Below are positions 1 to 8,334 of a stretch of 64,000 nt of DNA, piece by piece. The stretch is from Tenacibaculum lutimaris. GTDB lineage: Bacteria; Bacteroidota; Bacteroidia; Flavobacteriales; Flavobacteriaceae. The notes under the pieces were generated by a model that did not search any database, was not told the origin of the DNA, and saw only the letters and a list, made by a program, of their open reading frames with translations. How positions within the stretch are numbered: position 1 is the stretch's first letter; the number at the start of each line of letters is the position of its first letter. The DNA is taken from NCBI RefSeq assembly GCF_003610735.1, contig NZ_RAQM01000006.1, forward strand, positions 394,274-458,273, in the 5' to 3' direction. The position numbers and the translations under genes are program-made.

Positions 1-1438
1 CAATCATCAGCGATTTTGAAAACTCAGAAAACTGGTTACTAATACTTACTCCTCCCATTAAATATTTATGCTCTGGGTAACGTAACGTAACGTGCACAAT
101 ACCTTTCCATAATAAGAATAATGGCATTGGTTTTTGTTGGTACTCTTTAATGATAAAAGCACGCCCCATTTCAATGGTTTTTTCCATCATTGGGTATAAC
201 TCAGGTTCAATTCTAAACAACGTGTGAATGTAAAAACCATTTACACCATGCTTTTTAAAGATATCTTTTCCTAAGCCCATTCTATAAGCTCCAACCAACT
301 TCTTTTGTTCGTTATCCCACAAAAATAAATGGTGATAGTATTTATCAAACCTATCTAAATCAATTGGCTTGTTAGTTCCTTCTCCAACCTCTCTAAAGGT
401 AATTTCGCGTAAACGACCTACTTCATGTAAAATATTAGGAATCTCTTTTGCTGTTGCAAAAAACACTTCATAGTTTTTACTTTCTAACAACCTGCTTCCT
501 TTCTCACGCAAAGCATCTACTTCTTTTATAAATAGCTCTGGCGACTTTTGAGAAGTAATATTTTTAGCTTTCTTCGGAATTTTAAGGTTTTGTGTTGATA
601 AAATCTTTTGAGAAGCTTTCTCATATGGATTCGCCAACATGTACGTTTTTCTACGTAAAAACTGATAAAACTCTGGAATTTCAGGATAAGCATCTTGGTC
701 TTTTACTGATATTGGCTTACCAATCCTTACTTTTATAACTCTATTTTTTTGAGATAATAATTCCGATGGAAGTTTTGCTGTTCTTAGCGTATCACTAATT
801 TTAGATAACGTATAAAACAACTGGCTATTCTTGGCATGAAAATAAATAGGTATTACAGGTACTTTCGCCTTTTTTATTAAACGAACAGCTCCTTGCTCCC
901 ATTCTTTATCAACCATTAACTTTCCATCACGATACGTAGATACTTCCCCTGCAGGAAAAAGCCCTAAAGGTTTTCCTTCTTTTAAATGCAGTAAAGCATT
1001 TTTAATTCCAGCAACACTCGATTTTGCATCCTTATGATTTTCAAAAGGATTTACTGGCATTACATAAGGCTTTAACGGCTCTATTCTGTGTAGCAAAAAG
1101 TTGGCGATTATCTTATAATCATCTCTATGCTCTAATAAAAGCTTTAATAACAAGATACCATCTATTCCTCCTAACGGATGATTAGAAATGGTTATAAACG
1201 GTCCTTCTTTTGGAATACGTTTTAAATCTTCTTCAGGAATTTCAAACTCTATCTGAAACTCATCAAGCAAACCATTTAAAAAAGGTAAATCTTTTTTATG
1301 CTTGTGCTTGTTATAAACTTCATTAGCTTTTGAAATTCGTAGAACTTTCATCAGCAACCATCCTGAAAACGTTCCGAAAACCCCGAACTTATCAGCCCCT
1401 ATTGCTTTTGCAACTTCTTTAGGTGTTACTAATCCCAT
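1..1438 (-). CDS. Bifunctional acyltransferase, OlsF-like (PlsC domain + GNAT domain), 3' end cut by window edge
   Basis: The frame opens at the ATG at 1438 and stays open to base 1, so about 479 residues are visible and the C-terminus is missing. Residues 1-260 look like a PlsC/LPLAT acyltransferase: a short N-terminal region, then NHPLGGID at 86-93 as the acyltransferase histidine motif, and GLFPAGE further on. A second domain follows, with features of the hemolysin/OlsB-type GNAT family (LREITFREVGEG, and an EMGRAFI-type segment). This order is that of OlsF in Flavobacterium johnsoniae and Serratia, where the C-terminal half N-acylates ornithine and the N-terminal half O-acylates the lyso-lipid to give ornithine lipids. 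Assignment is from architecture; a related aminolipid, such as a glycine lipid, is an alternative product. Probably acts at the inner face of the cytoplasmic membrane. Confidence 0.72.
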   Translation of the reverse strand, partial: MGLVTPKEVAKAIGADKFGVFGTFSGWLLMKVLRISKANEVYNKHKHKKDLPFLNGLLDEFQIEFEIPEEDLKRIPKEGPFITISNHPLGGIDGILLLKLLLEHRDDYKIIANFLLHRIEPLKPYVMPVNPFENHKDAKSSVAGIKNALLHLKEGKPLGLFPAGEVSTYRDGKLMVDKEWEQGAVRLIKKAKVPVIPIYFHAKNSQLFYTLSKISDTLRTAKLPSELLSQKNRVIKVRIGKPISVKDQDAYPEIPEFYQFLRRKTYMLANPYEKASQKILSTQNLKIPKKAKNITSQKSPELFIKEVDALREKGSRLLESKNYEVFFATAKEIPNILHEVGRLREITFREVGEGTNKPIDLDRFDKYYHHLFLWDNEQKKLVGAYRMGLGKDIFKKHGVNGFYIHTLFRIEPELYPMMEKTIEMGRAFIIKEYQQKPMPLFLLWKGIVHVTLRYPEHKYLMGGVSISNQFSEFSKSLMI

Positions 1439-1463
1439 ACACAGTTATCAATTGACATAACTG

Positions 1464-1471
1464 CAAATATA
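1464..1471 (-). promoter_or_regulatory. Putative -7 element (TATATTTG) for the OlsF-like gene
   Basis: On the minus strand the bases read TATATTTG, a perfect match to the Bacteroidota -7 consensus TAnnTTTG, 25 bases before the ATG at 1438. No clear -33 TTG is seen at the usual spacing. Confidence 0.5.
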
Positions 1472-1489
1472 AATCATTTTTTGCTAGCT

Positions 1490-2743
1490 TTAAACGTTTT
1501 CTTGAATCACTAATTGCGCCGTTTCTGTATTAATCTGTCGAATGATAGATTTTCCTCGCTTTCTAATAGTTTCTATCGCTTCATCATCGAAATGACGGAT
1601 GGTAAACAACGTTGTATCTTCGTAAGCTTTAATCTTATACGCTCCTTTTAAATCATTATAAAAATCTTTAAAATGATTGTACTTGTCTTCAATACAAACA
1701 GAAAAACTAATAGCAGAATTTTGAATTAAGTTTACTTTTAATTTGTATTCGTGTAATTTTTTAAAAACATCACTGATATTATCTTCTACCATAAATGAAA
1801 AATCTTTTGCAGAGATTGCTACTAAAATTTGATTTTTCTTTACAATGTAACATGGTATTTCTGGAGTTATTTTTTTACCTCTACCAACGCAAGTACCCGA
1901 TTTTGTAACATCTTCAAACGATCGTACAAACAATGGAATATTTTTTTGCTCTAAGGGTTGAATAGTTTTCGGGTGAATTACCGATGCTCCATAAAACGCC
2001 ATTTCAATAGCTTCGGTATACGAGATTTCTTTTAACAAAGCTGTTTCCGAAAACACTCTAGGGTCTGCGTTTAATACTCCTTGAACATCTTTCCAAATAG
2101 TAACACTATCAGCATCCAAACAATAGGCAAAAATACCCGCGGTATAATCAGAACCTTCTCTACCCAGCGTTGTTGTTTGTTCTCCAAAACCTCCTAAGAA
2201 TCCTTGGGTTATATTCAATTGAGAAGTATCAACTTTATCTTGAATTTGTTGTTGGGTTTTCCCCCAATCAATCTTAGCATCACGGTAATTACCATCAGTC
2301 TTAATTAATTCTCTTACATCTAACCATTGATTGTTAACTCCTATTTCAGACAAATATGCACTTACAATAGTTGTTGATAATAACTCACCAAAACCAACCA
2401 TTTGGTCATATACAAAATTGTAATCTTTAGAAGTATTTCGCACCATAAATCCACTCAGCTCGCCAAATAAATGATTTACCTTGTGGTATATCTCGTGATT
2501 TGGAGTGAATAAATCATTCATCATTTGTTGATGGAAGTTCTCAACAAAACTTAAAGCTTCTTCAAAATCTTCCTTCTTATAAAAATAACCATCGACCAAA
2601 CGTTCAAAAGCATTGGTCATTTTTCCCATGGCAGAAATTACTACTAACGTATTTTCTATTCCTTCATGTTGCAATACTTTTGCAACATTTTTCACTCCAC
2701 TCGCATCTTTTACTGATGCTCCTCCAAACTTAAATATTCTCAT
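1490..2743 (-). CDS. Aspartate kinase (monofunctional, ACT-regulated)
   Basis: Phosphorylates L-aspartate with ATP, the first step toward lysine, threonine, methionine and diaminopimelate. The N-terminus has the aspartokinase signature KFGGASV (residues 5-11). GREGSDY (194-200) and WKDVQGVLNADPR (217-229) are the substrate and nucleotide loops of the amino-acid kinase fold. The last 120 residues form the ACT regulatory region, so feedback inhibition by an end-product amino acid is likely. The frame could start nine codons earlier at 2770, but MRIFKFGGASV at 2743 matches the family N-terminus and is chosen. It overlaps the stop of the upstream GNAT gene by 14 bases, so the two are probably co-transcribed and coupled. 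Length 417 residues. No homoserine dehydrogenase domain is fused. Confidence 0.92.
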   Translation of the reverse strand: MRIFKFGGASVKDASGVKNVAKVLQHEGIENTLVVISAMGKMTNAFERLVDGYFYKKEDFEEALSFVENFHQQMMNDLFTPNHEIYHKVNHLFGELSGFMVRNTSKDYNFVYDQMVGFGELLSTTIVSAYLSEIGVNNQWLDVRELIKTDGNYRDAKIDWGKTQQQIQDKVDTSQLNITQGFLGGFGEQTTTLGREGSDYTAGIFAYCLDADSVTIWKDVQGVLNADPRVFSETALLKEISYTEAIEMAFYGASVIHPKTIQPLEQKNIPLFVRSFEDVTKSGTCVGRGKKITPEIPCYIVKKNQILVAISAKDFSFMVEDNISDVFKKLHEYKLKVNLIQNSAISFSVCIEDKYNHFKDFYNDLKGAYKIKAYEDTTLFTIRHFDDEAIETIRKRGKSIIRQINTETAQLVIQENV

Positions 2744-3212
2744 TACAAAATTGTTGTAAGTTTTGTTCATTCATATGGCATACTCTCCACTCTTCATACA
2801 CTGTTGCTCCAGTACCTCTATAAAAATCTACAGCACCTGTATTCCAATCTAACACTTCCCAAGCTACTCTTTTGCATCCATTTTCATAAGCATACTTTAG
2901 TACAGAAGTGTACAGTGCTTTTCCTGCTCCAATACCTCTTTTAGATTGTGTTACCATTAAATCTTCTAGGTGAATTGCCTTTCCTTTCCATGTCGAATAG
3001 CGTTCGTAAAACAAAGCCATCCCTATAATTTTATTATCCTCTTCAGCTACAAAAGTTTTAAACTTTGGCGCATCTGAAAAACCATCTTTAATTAAATCTT
3101 CAACTGAAATCTCAACTGCATCTGGTTCTTTTTCAAAAACAGCTAGCTCCACTATTAAATCTAAAATAGCTTGTGCGTCTTTCTGTTCTCCTACTCTAAT
3201 AATAAAACTCAT
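2730..3212 (-). CDS. GNAT family N-acetyltransferase, SSAT/thialysine-acetyltransferase-like
   Basis: A 160-residue single-domain GNAT. The acetyl-CoA loop RGIGAGKAL is at 92-100 and the motif B segment W..N..AVDFY at about 118-131. The stretch YERYSTWKGKAIHLEDL (69-85) resembles the spermidine/spermine and thialysine N-acetyltransferase subgroup, so a small diamine or lysine-like amine is a plausible substrate, but this is inferred from subgroup likeness only. It lies upstream of and overlaps aspartate kinase. A near-consensus -7 element (TATCTTTA, about 3224-3231 on the minus strand) precedes the ATG. Confidence 0.85.
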   Translation of the reverse strand: MSFIIRVGEQKDAQAILDLIVELAVFEKEPDAVEISVEDLIKDGFSDAPKFKTFVAEEDNKIIGMALFYERYSTWKGKAIHLEDLMVTQSKRGIGAGKALYTSVLKYAYENGCKRVAWEVLDWNTGAVDFYRGTGATVYEEWRVCHMNEQNLQQFCNENI

Positions 3213-3357
3213 TTCTTAATTTTTGGGTAAAGATACTTTTCTTAAAATATTCTATTAAAACAAATAAAAAATTAAAACACATCATATTTTTTTGTTGAAA
3301 ATTTTAAATTACTAAATAAAAGTTGGCATCTTTGTACGCACAACACAAAAATTTGAC

Positions 3358-4392
3358 ATGAGTAACAAGCATATGACGCTGGGTGAGTTTATCATCAGCA
3401 AACAAAAAGACTTTAAATATTCTTCTGGTGAATTATCTCGTTTAATAAACTCTATTCGTCTTGCTGCCAAAGTAGTAAATCACGAAATTAGGAAGGCAGG
3501 ATTGGTAGACATTACTGGAGCTGCTGGAGATATTAATGTACAAGGTGAGGCGCAGCAAAAACTAGATGTTTTAGCTAATGATTTATTCAAACAAACACTA
3601 ATTAACCGTGAAATTGTTTGTGGTATTGCCAGTGAAGAGGAAGACGACTTTGTAATTGTTGAAGGAAACAATAAAGCCAACGAAAATAAATATGTGTTGT
3701 TAATGGATCCTTTAGATGGGTCATCTAACATTGATGTAAACGTATCTGTTGGTACCATTTTTTCTATTTACAGAAGAATTTCTCCTGTAGGAACTCCAGT
3801 TACTAAAGAAGACTTTTTACAAAAAGGTAGCGAGCAAGTAGCTGCTGGTTATGTAGCTTACGGAACTTCAACTATGTTAGTTTTTACTACTGGTAATGGT
3901 GTTAACGGATTTACGTTAAATCCAGCTATCGGAACTTTTTACTTATCACACCCAAACATGAGTTATCCTGAGATTGGTAGAATTTACTCAGTAAGTGAAG
4001 GATATTTTACGCATTTCCAGGAAGGAATGAAACGTTTTTTGATTCACTGTAAAGAATTAAACGAAGCAGATAACCGTCCGTACACGGCTCGTTATATTGG
4101 ATCGTTAGTTTCAGATTTCCATAGAAATATGATTAAAGGTGGTGTATATATTTACCCTGCTACAGCCATCACTCCTAAAGGAAAATTACGTTTATTATAC
4201 GAATGTAATCCTATGGCGTTTATTTGTGAGCAAGCTGGTGGAAAGGCTTCTGATGGATTTACTCGTATCATGGACATTAAACCAACCGAGTTACACCAAC
4301 GTGTTCCTTTTTACTGCGGAAGTATACAAATGGTAGAAAAAGCTGAAGAGTTTATGAGTGAATTTTCTGCTGATGATAAACCAAACTATTAA
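3358..4392 (+). CDS. fbp: Fructose-1,6-bisphosphatase, class I
   Basis: Hydrolyses fructose-1,6-bisphosphate to fructose-6-phosphate, the committing step of gluconeogenesis, in the cytoplasm. The metal and substrate site [10 protein letters not shown] is at 117-126 and the acidic loop ASEEED at 91-96. The C-terminal half carries the class I sugar-phosphate-binding segments ([37 protein letters not shown]). Length 344 residues is normal for class I. A weak -7-like element (CATCTTTG, about 3328-3335) lies upstream. A two-base gap separates its stop from the GTG of the small membrane gene that follows, so they share a transcript that ends at the hairpin at 4617. Confidence 0.97.
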   Translation: MSNKHMTLGEFIISKQKDFKYSSGELSRLINSIRLAAKVVNHEIRKAGLVDITGAAGDINVQGEAQQKLDVLANDLFKQTLINREIVCGIASEEEDDFVIVEGNNKANENKYVLLMDPLDGSSNIDVNVSVGTIFSIYRRISPVGTPVTKEDFLQKGSEQVAAGYVAYGTSTMLVFTTGNGVNGFTLNPAIGTFYLSHPNMSYPEIGRIYSVSEGYFTHFQEGMKRFLIHCKELNEADNRPYTARYIGSLVSDFHRNMIKGGVYIYPATAITPKGKLRLLYECNPMAFICEQAGGKASDGFTRIMDIKPTELHQRVPFYCGSIQMVEKAEEFMSEFSADDKPNY

Positions 4393-4394
4393 TC

Positions 4395-4583
4395 GTGGTA
4401 AAATGGCTTGTAATATTAATCTGTTTAATATTAGCAATAGGTTCTTTTTTTAAAGATAAAAACCTAGCTATTAACATACATGACACGTATTTTGTTATGA
4501 GTTATTGGCATTTAGCTATTATTATTTCAAAAATAATAGGAGTTATTACCTTACTACTATTCATCAAGTCAAAAATTAAATAA
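4395..4583 (+). CDS. Small two-helix membrane protein resembling one helix of cytochrome c oxidase subunit I
   Basis: A 62-residue frame with a GTG start two bases after the fbp stop. Two hydrophobic segments, about residues 4-18 and 35-57, flank the loop INIHDTYFV (27-34). This loop and the start of helix 2 align with the COX1 helix X region, normally HDTYYVVAHFH. His29 and Asp30 match the Mg-site His/Asp, and His39 matches the low-spin heme a ligand. Tyr37 stands where the heme a3 ligand His would be. It is far too short to be an oxidase. The alignment was read by eye; any heme or metal binding is speculation. Translation is probably coupled to fbp. Confidence 0.6.
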   Translation: MVKWLVILICLILAIGSFFKDKNLAINIHDTYFVMSYWHLAIIISKIIGVITLLLFIKSKIK

Positions 4584-4616
4584 TAGTTATTATTTATACT
4601 TAAATAAATTATCCAT

Positions 4617-4647
4617 AAGGCAAACAGTTGTTTGCCTTATTTTTTTG
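4617..4647 (+). terminator. Rho-independent terminator after fbp and the small membrane gene
   Basis: Ten-base arms AAGGCAAACA (4617-4626) and TGTTTGCCTT (4629-4638), followed by a run of seven T. Confidence 0.85.
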
Positions 4648-4703
4648 GGTTAAATTTACATTCAGAAAAACGAAAAATTTAACCTTTTTAAAAACAAATA
4701 ATT

Positions 4704-5312
4704 ATGGCTTTCGAATTACCAGAATTAGGATATGCTTACGACGCTTTAGAACCAAATATAGATGCTAGAACTATGGAGATTCACCATACTAAGCACCACC
4801 AAGGATATACAAACAACTTAAATAATGCTATTGCAGGTACTGATTTAGAAGGAAAATCTATCGAAGATATTTTAACTAATTTAGACATGAGTAATGCTGC
4901 TGTTCGTAATAATGGAGGTGGGTTTTATAACCACTCTTTATTTTGGACAGTAATGAACCCAGAAGATAGAGGGTATTTAACAGGTGAGTTAAGAGATGCT
5001 ATTGAAGCTGAGTTCGGATCGAAAGAAGCGTTTATCGATGCTTTTTCTAAAGCAGCAGCTACACAATTTGGTTCAGGATGGGCTTGGTTATGTGTACACA
5101 AAGGAGGAAAAGTAGAAATTTGCTCTACTCCTAACCAAGACAACCCATTAATGCCAGGTGTTACTTGTGGCGGAACTCCTATTTTAGGATTAGATGTTTG
5201 GGAACACGCTTACTACTTAAACTACCAAAACCGTCGTCCTGACTATATTGAGGCTTTCTTTAATGTAGTTAACTGGAACGAAGTAGAAAGAAGATACGCA
5301 GAAGCTAAATAA
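4704..5312 (+). CDS. sodA: Superoxide dismutase, Fe/Mn family, Mn-type residues
   Basis: Converts superoxide to oxygen and hydrogen peroxide. Metal ligands are visible as His27 (MEIHHTKHH), His77 (YNHSLFW), Asp164 and His168 (DVWEHAYY). Second-shell residues favour manganese: Gly in NNGGGFYNH where Fe enzymes have Gln, and Gln145 in NQDNPLM where Fe enzymes usually have Ala/Gly. No signal peptide, so cytoplasmic. The length, 202 residues, is typical. A monocistronic unit: terminators lie on both sides and no partner gene is in the same direction. Confidence 0.96.
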   Translation: MAFELPELGYAYDALEPNIDARTMEIHHTKHHQGYTNNLNNAIAGTDLEGKSIEDILTNLDMSNAAVRNNGGGFYNHSLFWTVMNPEDRGYLTGELRDAIEAEFGSKEAFIDAFSKAAATQFGSGWAWLCVHKGGKVEICSTPNQDNPLMPGVTCGGTPILGLDVWEHAYYLNYQNRRPDYIEAFFNVVNWNEVERRYAEAK

Positions 5313-5330
5313 TTTTACCTTTTGTACAAT

Positions 5331-5362
5331 AAAAAAACCGGAGTACGTGTACTTCGGTTTTT
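5331..5362. terminator. Bidirectional terminator between sodA and metB
   Basis: AAAAAAACCGGAGTAC faces GTACTTCGGTTTTTTTT across a tiny loop, with an A-run on one side and a T-run on the other, between convergent genes. One pair is a G-T wobble. Confidence 0.85.
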
Positions 5363-5387
5363 TTTGTTTTTATTTTTAATAGCCTTT

Positions 5388-6536
5388 CTACTTTGAAAGC
5401 GCTTGTTCTAAATCAGCCAATAAATCATCTATATCTTCTACCCCAACACTCAAGCGAATTAAAGAATCGGTAATTCCTATTTTTAAACGATCCGCTTCAG
5501 GAATAGATGCATGCGTCATCGTTACTGGATGACTTACCAAGCTTTCTACTCCTCCTAGTGATTCTGCTAACGTAAATATTTTAGTGTTTTCTAAAAAAGT
5601 TAAAGCTGCTTGTTTACTTTCATCTTTCAATCTAAAAGAAACCATACCTCCAAAATCATACATTTGTTTTTTGGCTATTTCATGATTTGGATGATTCTCT
5701 AATCCTGGATAAAATACCTCTCCTACTTTTGGATGTTCTGATAAATATTTAGCTACTGCTTTCCCATTTTCACAATGACGCTGCATACGTAAATGCAAGG
5801 TTTTTACTCCACGAAGTGCCAAAAATGAATCCATAGGTCCTGCAATAGCGCCCACAGCAAACTGAATAAAGTGTAGTTCTTCTGCTAGTTTAGCATCTTT
5901 AACCATTAAAGCTCCCATCACCAAATCGGAATGCCCACCTAAATATTTAGTTGCTGAATGCATTACAATATCAACTCCTAAATCTAACGGACGCTGTAAA
6001 TACGGTGTTGCAAAAGTGTTATCTACCGCTACTACAATAGCCGGTTTTTTATTTTTCACTGCTTTGGTTATTTCCTCTATATCCGCAATTTTCATTAACG
6101 GATTCGTGGGTGTTTCTATCCAAATCAGTTTTGTTTTTTCTGAAATTGCATTAACTACATTGACAACTTCATTCATGTCAACATACTGAAACTTCAATCC
6201 ATATTTTTCAAACATGTTGGTAAACATTCGATAGGTTCCCCCATAAATATCATCGCCTGCAATAACCTCATCACCTGGATTTAATGTGCGAAGCACACAA
6301 TCAATAGCCGATAAACCAGAAGAAAAAGCAAATCCGTGTGTTCCATTTTCAAGAGAAGCAAATGCATTTTCTAAGGCGGTACGTGTAGGGTTTGCTGAAC
6401 GTGAATACGCATAGCCTTTGTTCACTCCCGGACTCGACTGTGCATAAGTTGACGTTTGAAAAATTGGAGGCATTACTGCTCCTGTAGCTTCTTCGTGCTC
6501 TTGCCCTCCGTGTATGGCTTTGGTATTAAACTTCAT
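5388..6536 (-). CDS. metB: Cystathionine gamma-synthase (PLP-dependent trans-sulfuration enzyme)
   Basis: A 382-residue Cys/Met-metabolism PLP enzyme of fold type I. YAYSRSANPTR (43-52) is the phosphate and substrate-contact region, and Lys197 in SATKYLGGHSD is the Schiff-base lysine. SLGGVESLVSHPVTMTHAS near the C-terminus is characteristic of the gamma-synthase/gamma-lyase group. The likely role is joining an activated homoserine and cysteine to cystathionine for methionine synthesis. Family members interchange between gamma-synthase, gamma-lyase and beta-lyase, so the exact reaction is less certain than the family. No SAM-type riboswitch leader is visible, as only 52 bases separate it from the next gene. 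Confidence 0.88.
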   Translation of the reverse strand: MKFNTKAIHGGQEHEEATGAVMPPIFQTSTYAQSSPGVNKGYAYSRSANPTRTALENAFASLENGTHGFAFSSGLSAIDCVLRTLNPGDEVIAGDDIYGGTYRMFTNMFEKYGLKFQYVDMNEVVNVVNAISEKTKLIWIETPTNPLMKIADIEEITKAVKNKKPAIVVAVDNTFATPYLQRPLDLGVDIVMHSATKYLGGHSDLVMGALMVKDAKLAEELHFIQFAVGAIAGPMDSFLALRGVKTLHLRMQRHCENGKAVAKYLSEHPKVGEVFYPGLENHPNHEIAKKQMYDFGGMVSFRLKDESKQAALTFLENTKIFTLAESLGGVESLVSHPVTMTHASIPEADRLKIGITDSLIRLSVGVEDIDDLLADLEQALSK

Positions 6537-6588
6537 TTACTTGTATTTGCTGTTTTTCTTCAGAGTTAATTCGGTATACAAATAGCCA

Positions 6589-7044
6589 TTATACCAATTT
6601 TGTTAAAGTCATTATAATACCTAAATGCATTCCTTCATGTAAATTATTAAATGCAATAGCACTTTCAATAGAATCAATTACAAAACCTGTGCTAGTTTCA
6701 TATTTTTCGTATTCTGTAAAAATTCCTGCTTCAAAATCTTCTTGTAATGTATCTGGTAAACCAAGTAATAACTCTTTTACTTCCTCAAATTCTTCTTCGG
6801 TAAATTCTTTCGTTGGAAAAGTTCCTTTTCTATACTCTTCAATTAATTCATCTGGAGCTAAACAATTTAATCCTGATAATTTGTAATGTAATAACTGCTG
6901 TGTTACAACTAAATGAGCAACATTCCATGCAATATTGTTATTAAACCCTTCTGGAATTGTATGTAATTGCTCTGATGTTAATCCTTCTATTCTTTTTATA
7001 ACTAATTCTCTTGATCTTTTTAAAACTTCAAATTGTTTGTTCAT
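6589..7044 (-). CDS. DinB-superfamily protein (four-helix putative metalloenzyme)
   Basis: 151 residues, mostly helical. Three histidines sit where DinB/YfiT proteins bind a divalent metal: His44 in WNVAHLVVTQ, and His136 and His140 in NNLHEGMHLG. Members include thiol-dependent S-transferases (bacillithiol-, mycothiol- or glutathione-linked), but the substrate here cannot be read from sequence. It has its own promoter and lies 52 bases upstream of metB in the same direction, so read-through to metB is possible. Confidence 0.85.
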   Translation of the reverse strand: MNKQFEVLKRSRELVIKRIEGLTSEQLHTIPEGFNNNIAWNVAHLVVTQQLLHYKLSGLNCLAPDELIEEYRKGTFPTKEFTEEEFEEVKELLLGLPDTLQEDFEAGIFTEYEKYETSTGFVIDSIESAIAFNNLHEGMHLGIIMTLTKLV

Positions 7045-7067
7045 TTTTCTACTTATTTTAGCTATTT

Positions 7068-7075
7068 CAAAGATA
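7068..7075 (-). promoter_or_regulatory. -7 element (TATCTTTG) for the DinB-family gene
   Basis: Minus-strand TATCTTTG, a perfect TAnnTTTG match, 23 bases upstream of the ATG at 7044. Confidence 0.6.
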
Positions 7076-7151
7076 CCTATTTAACCATGAAAACCTGTAT
7101 TGAGTATTTATTATTTAATGGTTAAAACTAATGTCTTAAAAACATAATACA

Positions 7152-7499
7152 ATGAAGAAAGTTTATTTTTTACAAACTTGTGATACTTGCCGAAGAATTT
7201 TAAAAGAAGTGAATCTTGATGGATTTGAAAAGCAAGAAATAAAAACCCAACCAATTACTGTTGCTCAGTTAGAAGAAATGCGTGCTATGACAGATAGTTA
7301 TGAGAGTTTATTTAACAAAAGAGCAAAATTGTACAAAGAAATGGATTTGAAAAATCAAAATGTTACTGAAGCTGATTATCGTCAGTATATTTTAGATGAA
7401 TACACGTTTTTAAAACGTCCTGTTTTTATTGTTGATAACCAAATTTTTATTGGGAACAGTAAGAAAGTAGTAGAAAGCTTAAAAGCTATACTTGACTAA
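7152..7499 (+). CDS. ArsC/Spx-family protein (arsenate-reductase-like)
   Basis: 115 residues of thioredoxin-like ArsC fold. An N-terminal CxxC is formed by Cys10 and Cys13 in QTCDTCRRIL, and a later KRPVFIVD segment carries the cis-Pro region. Classical ArsC uses the first cysteine plus glutaredoxin to reduce arsenate; Spx proteins use CxxC as a redox switch on RNA polymerase. The Arg pattern of true ArsC is not clearly present and no ars genes are nearby, so a general thiol-redox or YffB/Spx-like role is as likely as arsenate reduction. Monocistronic, closed by the hairpin at 7502. Confidence 0.85.
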   Translation: MKKVYFLQTCDTCRRILKEVNLDGFEKQEIKTQPITVAQLEEMRAMTDSYESLFNKRAKLYKEMDLKNQNVTEADYRQYILDEYTFLKRPVFIVDNQIFIGNSKKVVESLKAILD

Positions 7500-7501
7500 A
7501 T

Positions 7502-7531
7502 AAAAACTCCGACAAAAATTGTCGGAGTTTT
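7502..7531 (+). terminator. Terminator after the ArsC-like gene
   Basis: AAAACTCCGACAA pairs with TTGTCGGAGTTTT around a three-base loop, directly after the stop codon. Confidence 0.9.
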
Positions 7532-7560
7532 CTATATAATCAAGGTTAGATTTACTAAAT

Positions 7561-7590
7561 TTCCCTTCAACTTCGCTCAGAGAACTTAGA
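7561..7590. repeat. Possible remnant of a dispersed intergenic repeat (CTTCAACTTCGCTCAG)
   Basis: The bases CTTCAACTTCGCTCAG resemble the CTTCGAC...GCTCAG intergenic repeats common in Flavobacteriaceae genomes. Only this partial copy and a related inverted repeat near 59551 are seen here. Identification is from memory. Confidence 0.3.
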
Positions 7591-7596
7591 AGTATT

Positions 7597-8082
7597 TTAA
7601 TTTGAAGCAATACTTTTATTTTTTGTAGATGCTTCTACCATAGCTGATAATTCATCCATTGTAAGGTTGGTTTTAATTCCTAATAAAACTAACTCATCTG
7701 TATTATCATGAACATTAACAATAATTTCTTTAATACGATCTTTACTTTCTCTAAAATACACCGTAACTCTTTCTTTACCGTCTTTTACTCTAACTAAAGT
7801 TTTTAATTTATTTTTTCTAGCAAACTTTTGAAAGTCTTTTTGAACAGAAACCATGTTGTTATTAAACACCATGATTTTATAGTTTTTAGATTTCTTTAAA
7901 AACACTCCAAATTCATCAGTGTCTTCATCAGAGATAAACATGTTAGCAAAAAAACTAGGAATATTTAAAGATACTTCAGCTTTGTCTTTATTAGATTGAT
8001 AGAATTCTTTAAAGTTTTGTTCTTGTGCAAAAGCAGTACTTAATATAAAAAGGCAAAAAAAGATAGTTACAATTCGTTTCAT
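7597..8082 (-). CDS. DUF4252 domain-containing exported protein
   Basis: 161 residues. The N-terminus MKRIVTIFFCLFILSTAFAQ is a Sec signal peptide with a signal peptidase I site after AFA, so the mature protein is periplasmic or secreted. The rest matches the small Bacteroidota-specific DUF4252 family: VSLNIPSFFANMF, then KIMVFNNN, LVRVKDGKERVTVYFRES and ELVLLGIKTNLTMDELSAMVE. The function of the family is unknown; members often sit beside sigma-factor/anti-sigma pairs, but none is visible here. Confidence 0.75.
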   Translation of the reverse strand: MKRIVTIFFCLFILSTAFAQEQNFKEFYQSNKDKAEVSLNIPSFFANMFISDEDTDEFGVFLKKSKNYKIMVFNNNMVSVQKDFQKFARKNKLKTLVRVKDGKERVTVYFRESKDRIKEIIVNVHDNTDELVLLGIKTNLTMDELSAMVEASTKNKSIASN

Positions 8083-8132
8083 AATAATAGTGTTTTAAAT
8101 GAAGACGACGCTAATAAGAATTTGTTACAAAC

Positions 8133-8166
8133 AAAAAAGCCTTAACTTATTCAGTTAAGACTTTTT
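8133..8166 (-). terminator. Terminator after tRNA-Gln copy at 8169
   Basis: On the minus strand AAGTCTTAACT and AGTTAAGGCTT form an 11-bp stem followed by a T-run, just beyond the tRNA 3' end. Confidence 0.8.
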
Positions 8167-8168
8167 AG

Positions 8169-8239
8169 TTGGCCCACAAGGACTCGAACCTTGAATATCG
8201 GTACCAAAAACCGGTGTGTTACCATTACACCATGGGCCA
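8169..8239 (-). tRNA. tRNA-Gln(TTG), copy 1
   Basis: 71 nt. The minus strand folds as acceptor TGGCCCA/TGGGCCA, D stem GTGT/ACAC, anticodon stem CCGGT/ACCGA (outermost C-A unpaired) with loop TTTTGGT giving anticodon TTG (reads CAA), and T stem CAAGG/CCTTG with loop TTCGAGT. The weak U1-A72 first pair is typical of glutamine tRNA. Discriminator base is A; CCA is not encoded. Confidence 0.96.
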
Positions 8240-8251
8240 ATGTTTACAGTG

Positions 8252-8259
8252 CAAATATA
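8252..8259 (-). promoter_or_regulatory. -7 element (TATATTTG) upstream of tRNA-Gln copy 1
   Basis: Perfect TAnnTTTG on the minus strand, 12 bases from the mature tRNA 5' end. No -33 box at the right spacing. Confidence 0.5.
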
Positions 8260-8301
8260 AAAACAAACTTTTATATTTAGAAATCATTAAACACTTTTTA
8301 T

Positions 8302-8333
8302 AAAAAAATCCTCACGAAGTTCGTAAGGATTTT
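8302..8333 (-). terminator. Terminator between the two tRNA-Gln genes
   Basis: On the minus strand AAAATCCT-ACGAA pairs with TTCGT-AGGATTTT and is followed by more T, just past copy 2. With the separate -7 element, it suggests each tRNA is its own transcription unit. Confidence 0.7.
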
Positions 8334-8334
8334 G

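Noticed and set aside
3480-3758. 92-residue minus-strand frame inside fbp
   Set aside because: Ser/Thr-rich shadow of the fbp coding sequence without promoter or similarity. The same holds for other long antisense frames inside serS, atpA, polA and mgtE.
6537-6588. SAM riboswitch before metB
   Set aside because: The gap to the upstream gene is only 52 bases, with no multi-helix leader; too short for a known SAM riboswitch.
7152-7499. Arsenic resistance locus based on the ArsC-like gene
   Set aside because: No arsB/arsR neighbours and a CxxC more like Spx/YffB relatives; only the family is supported.
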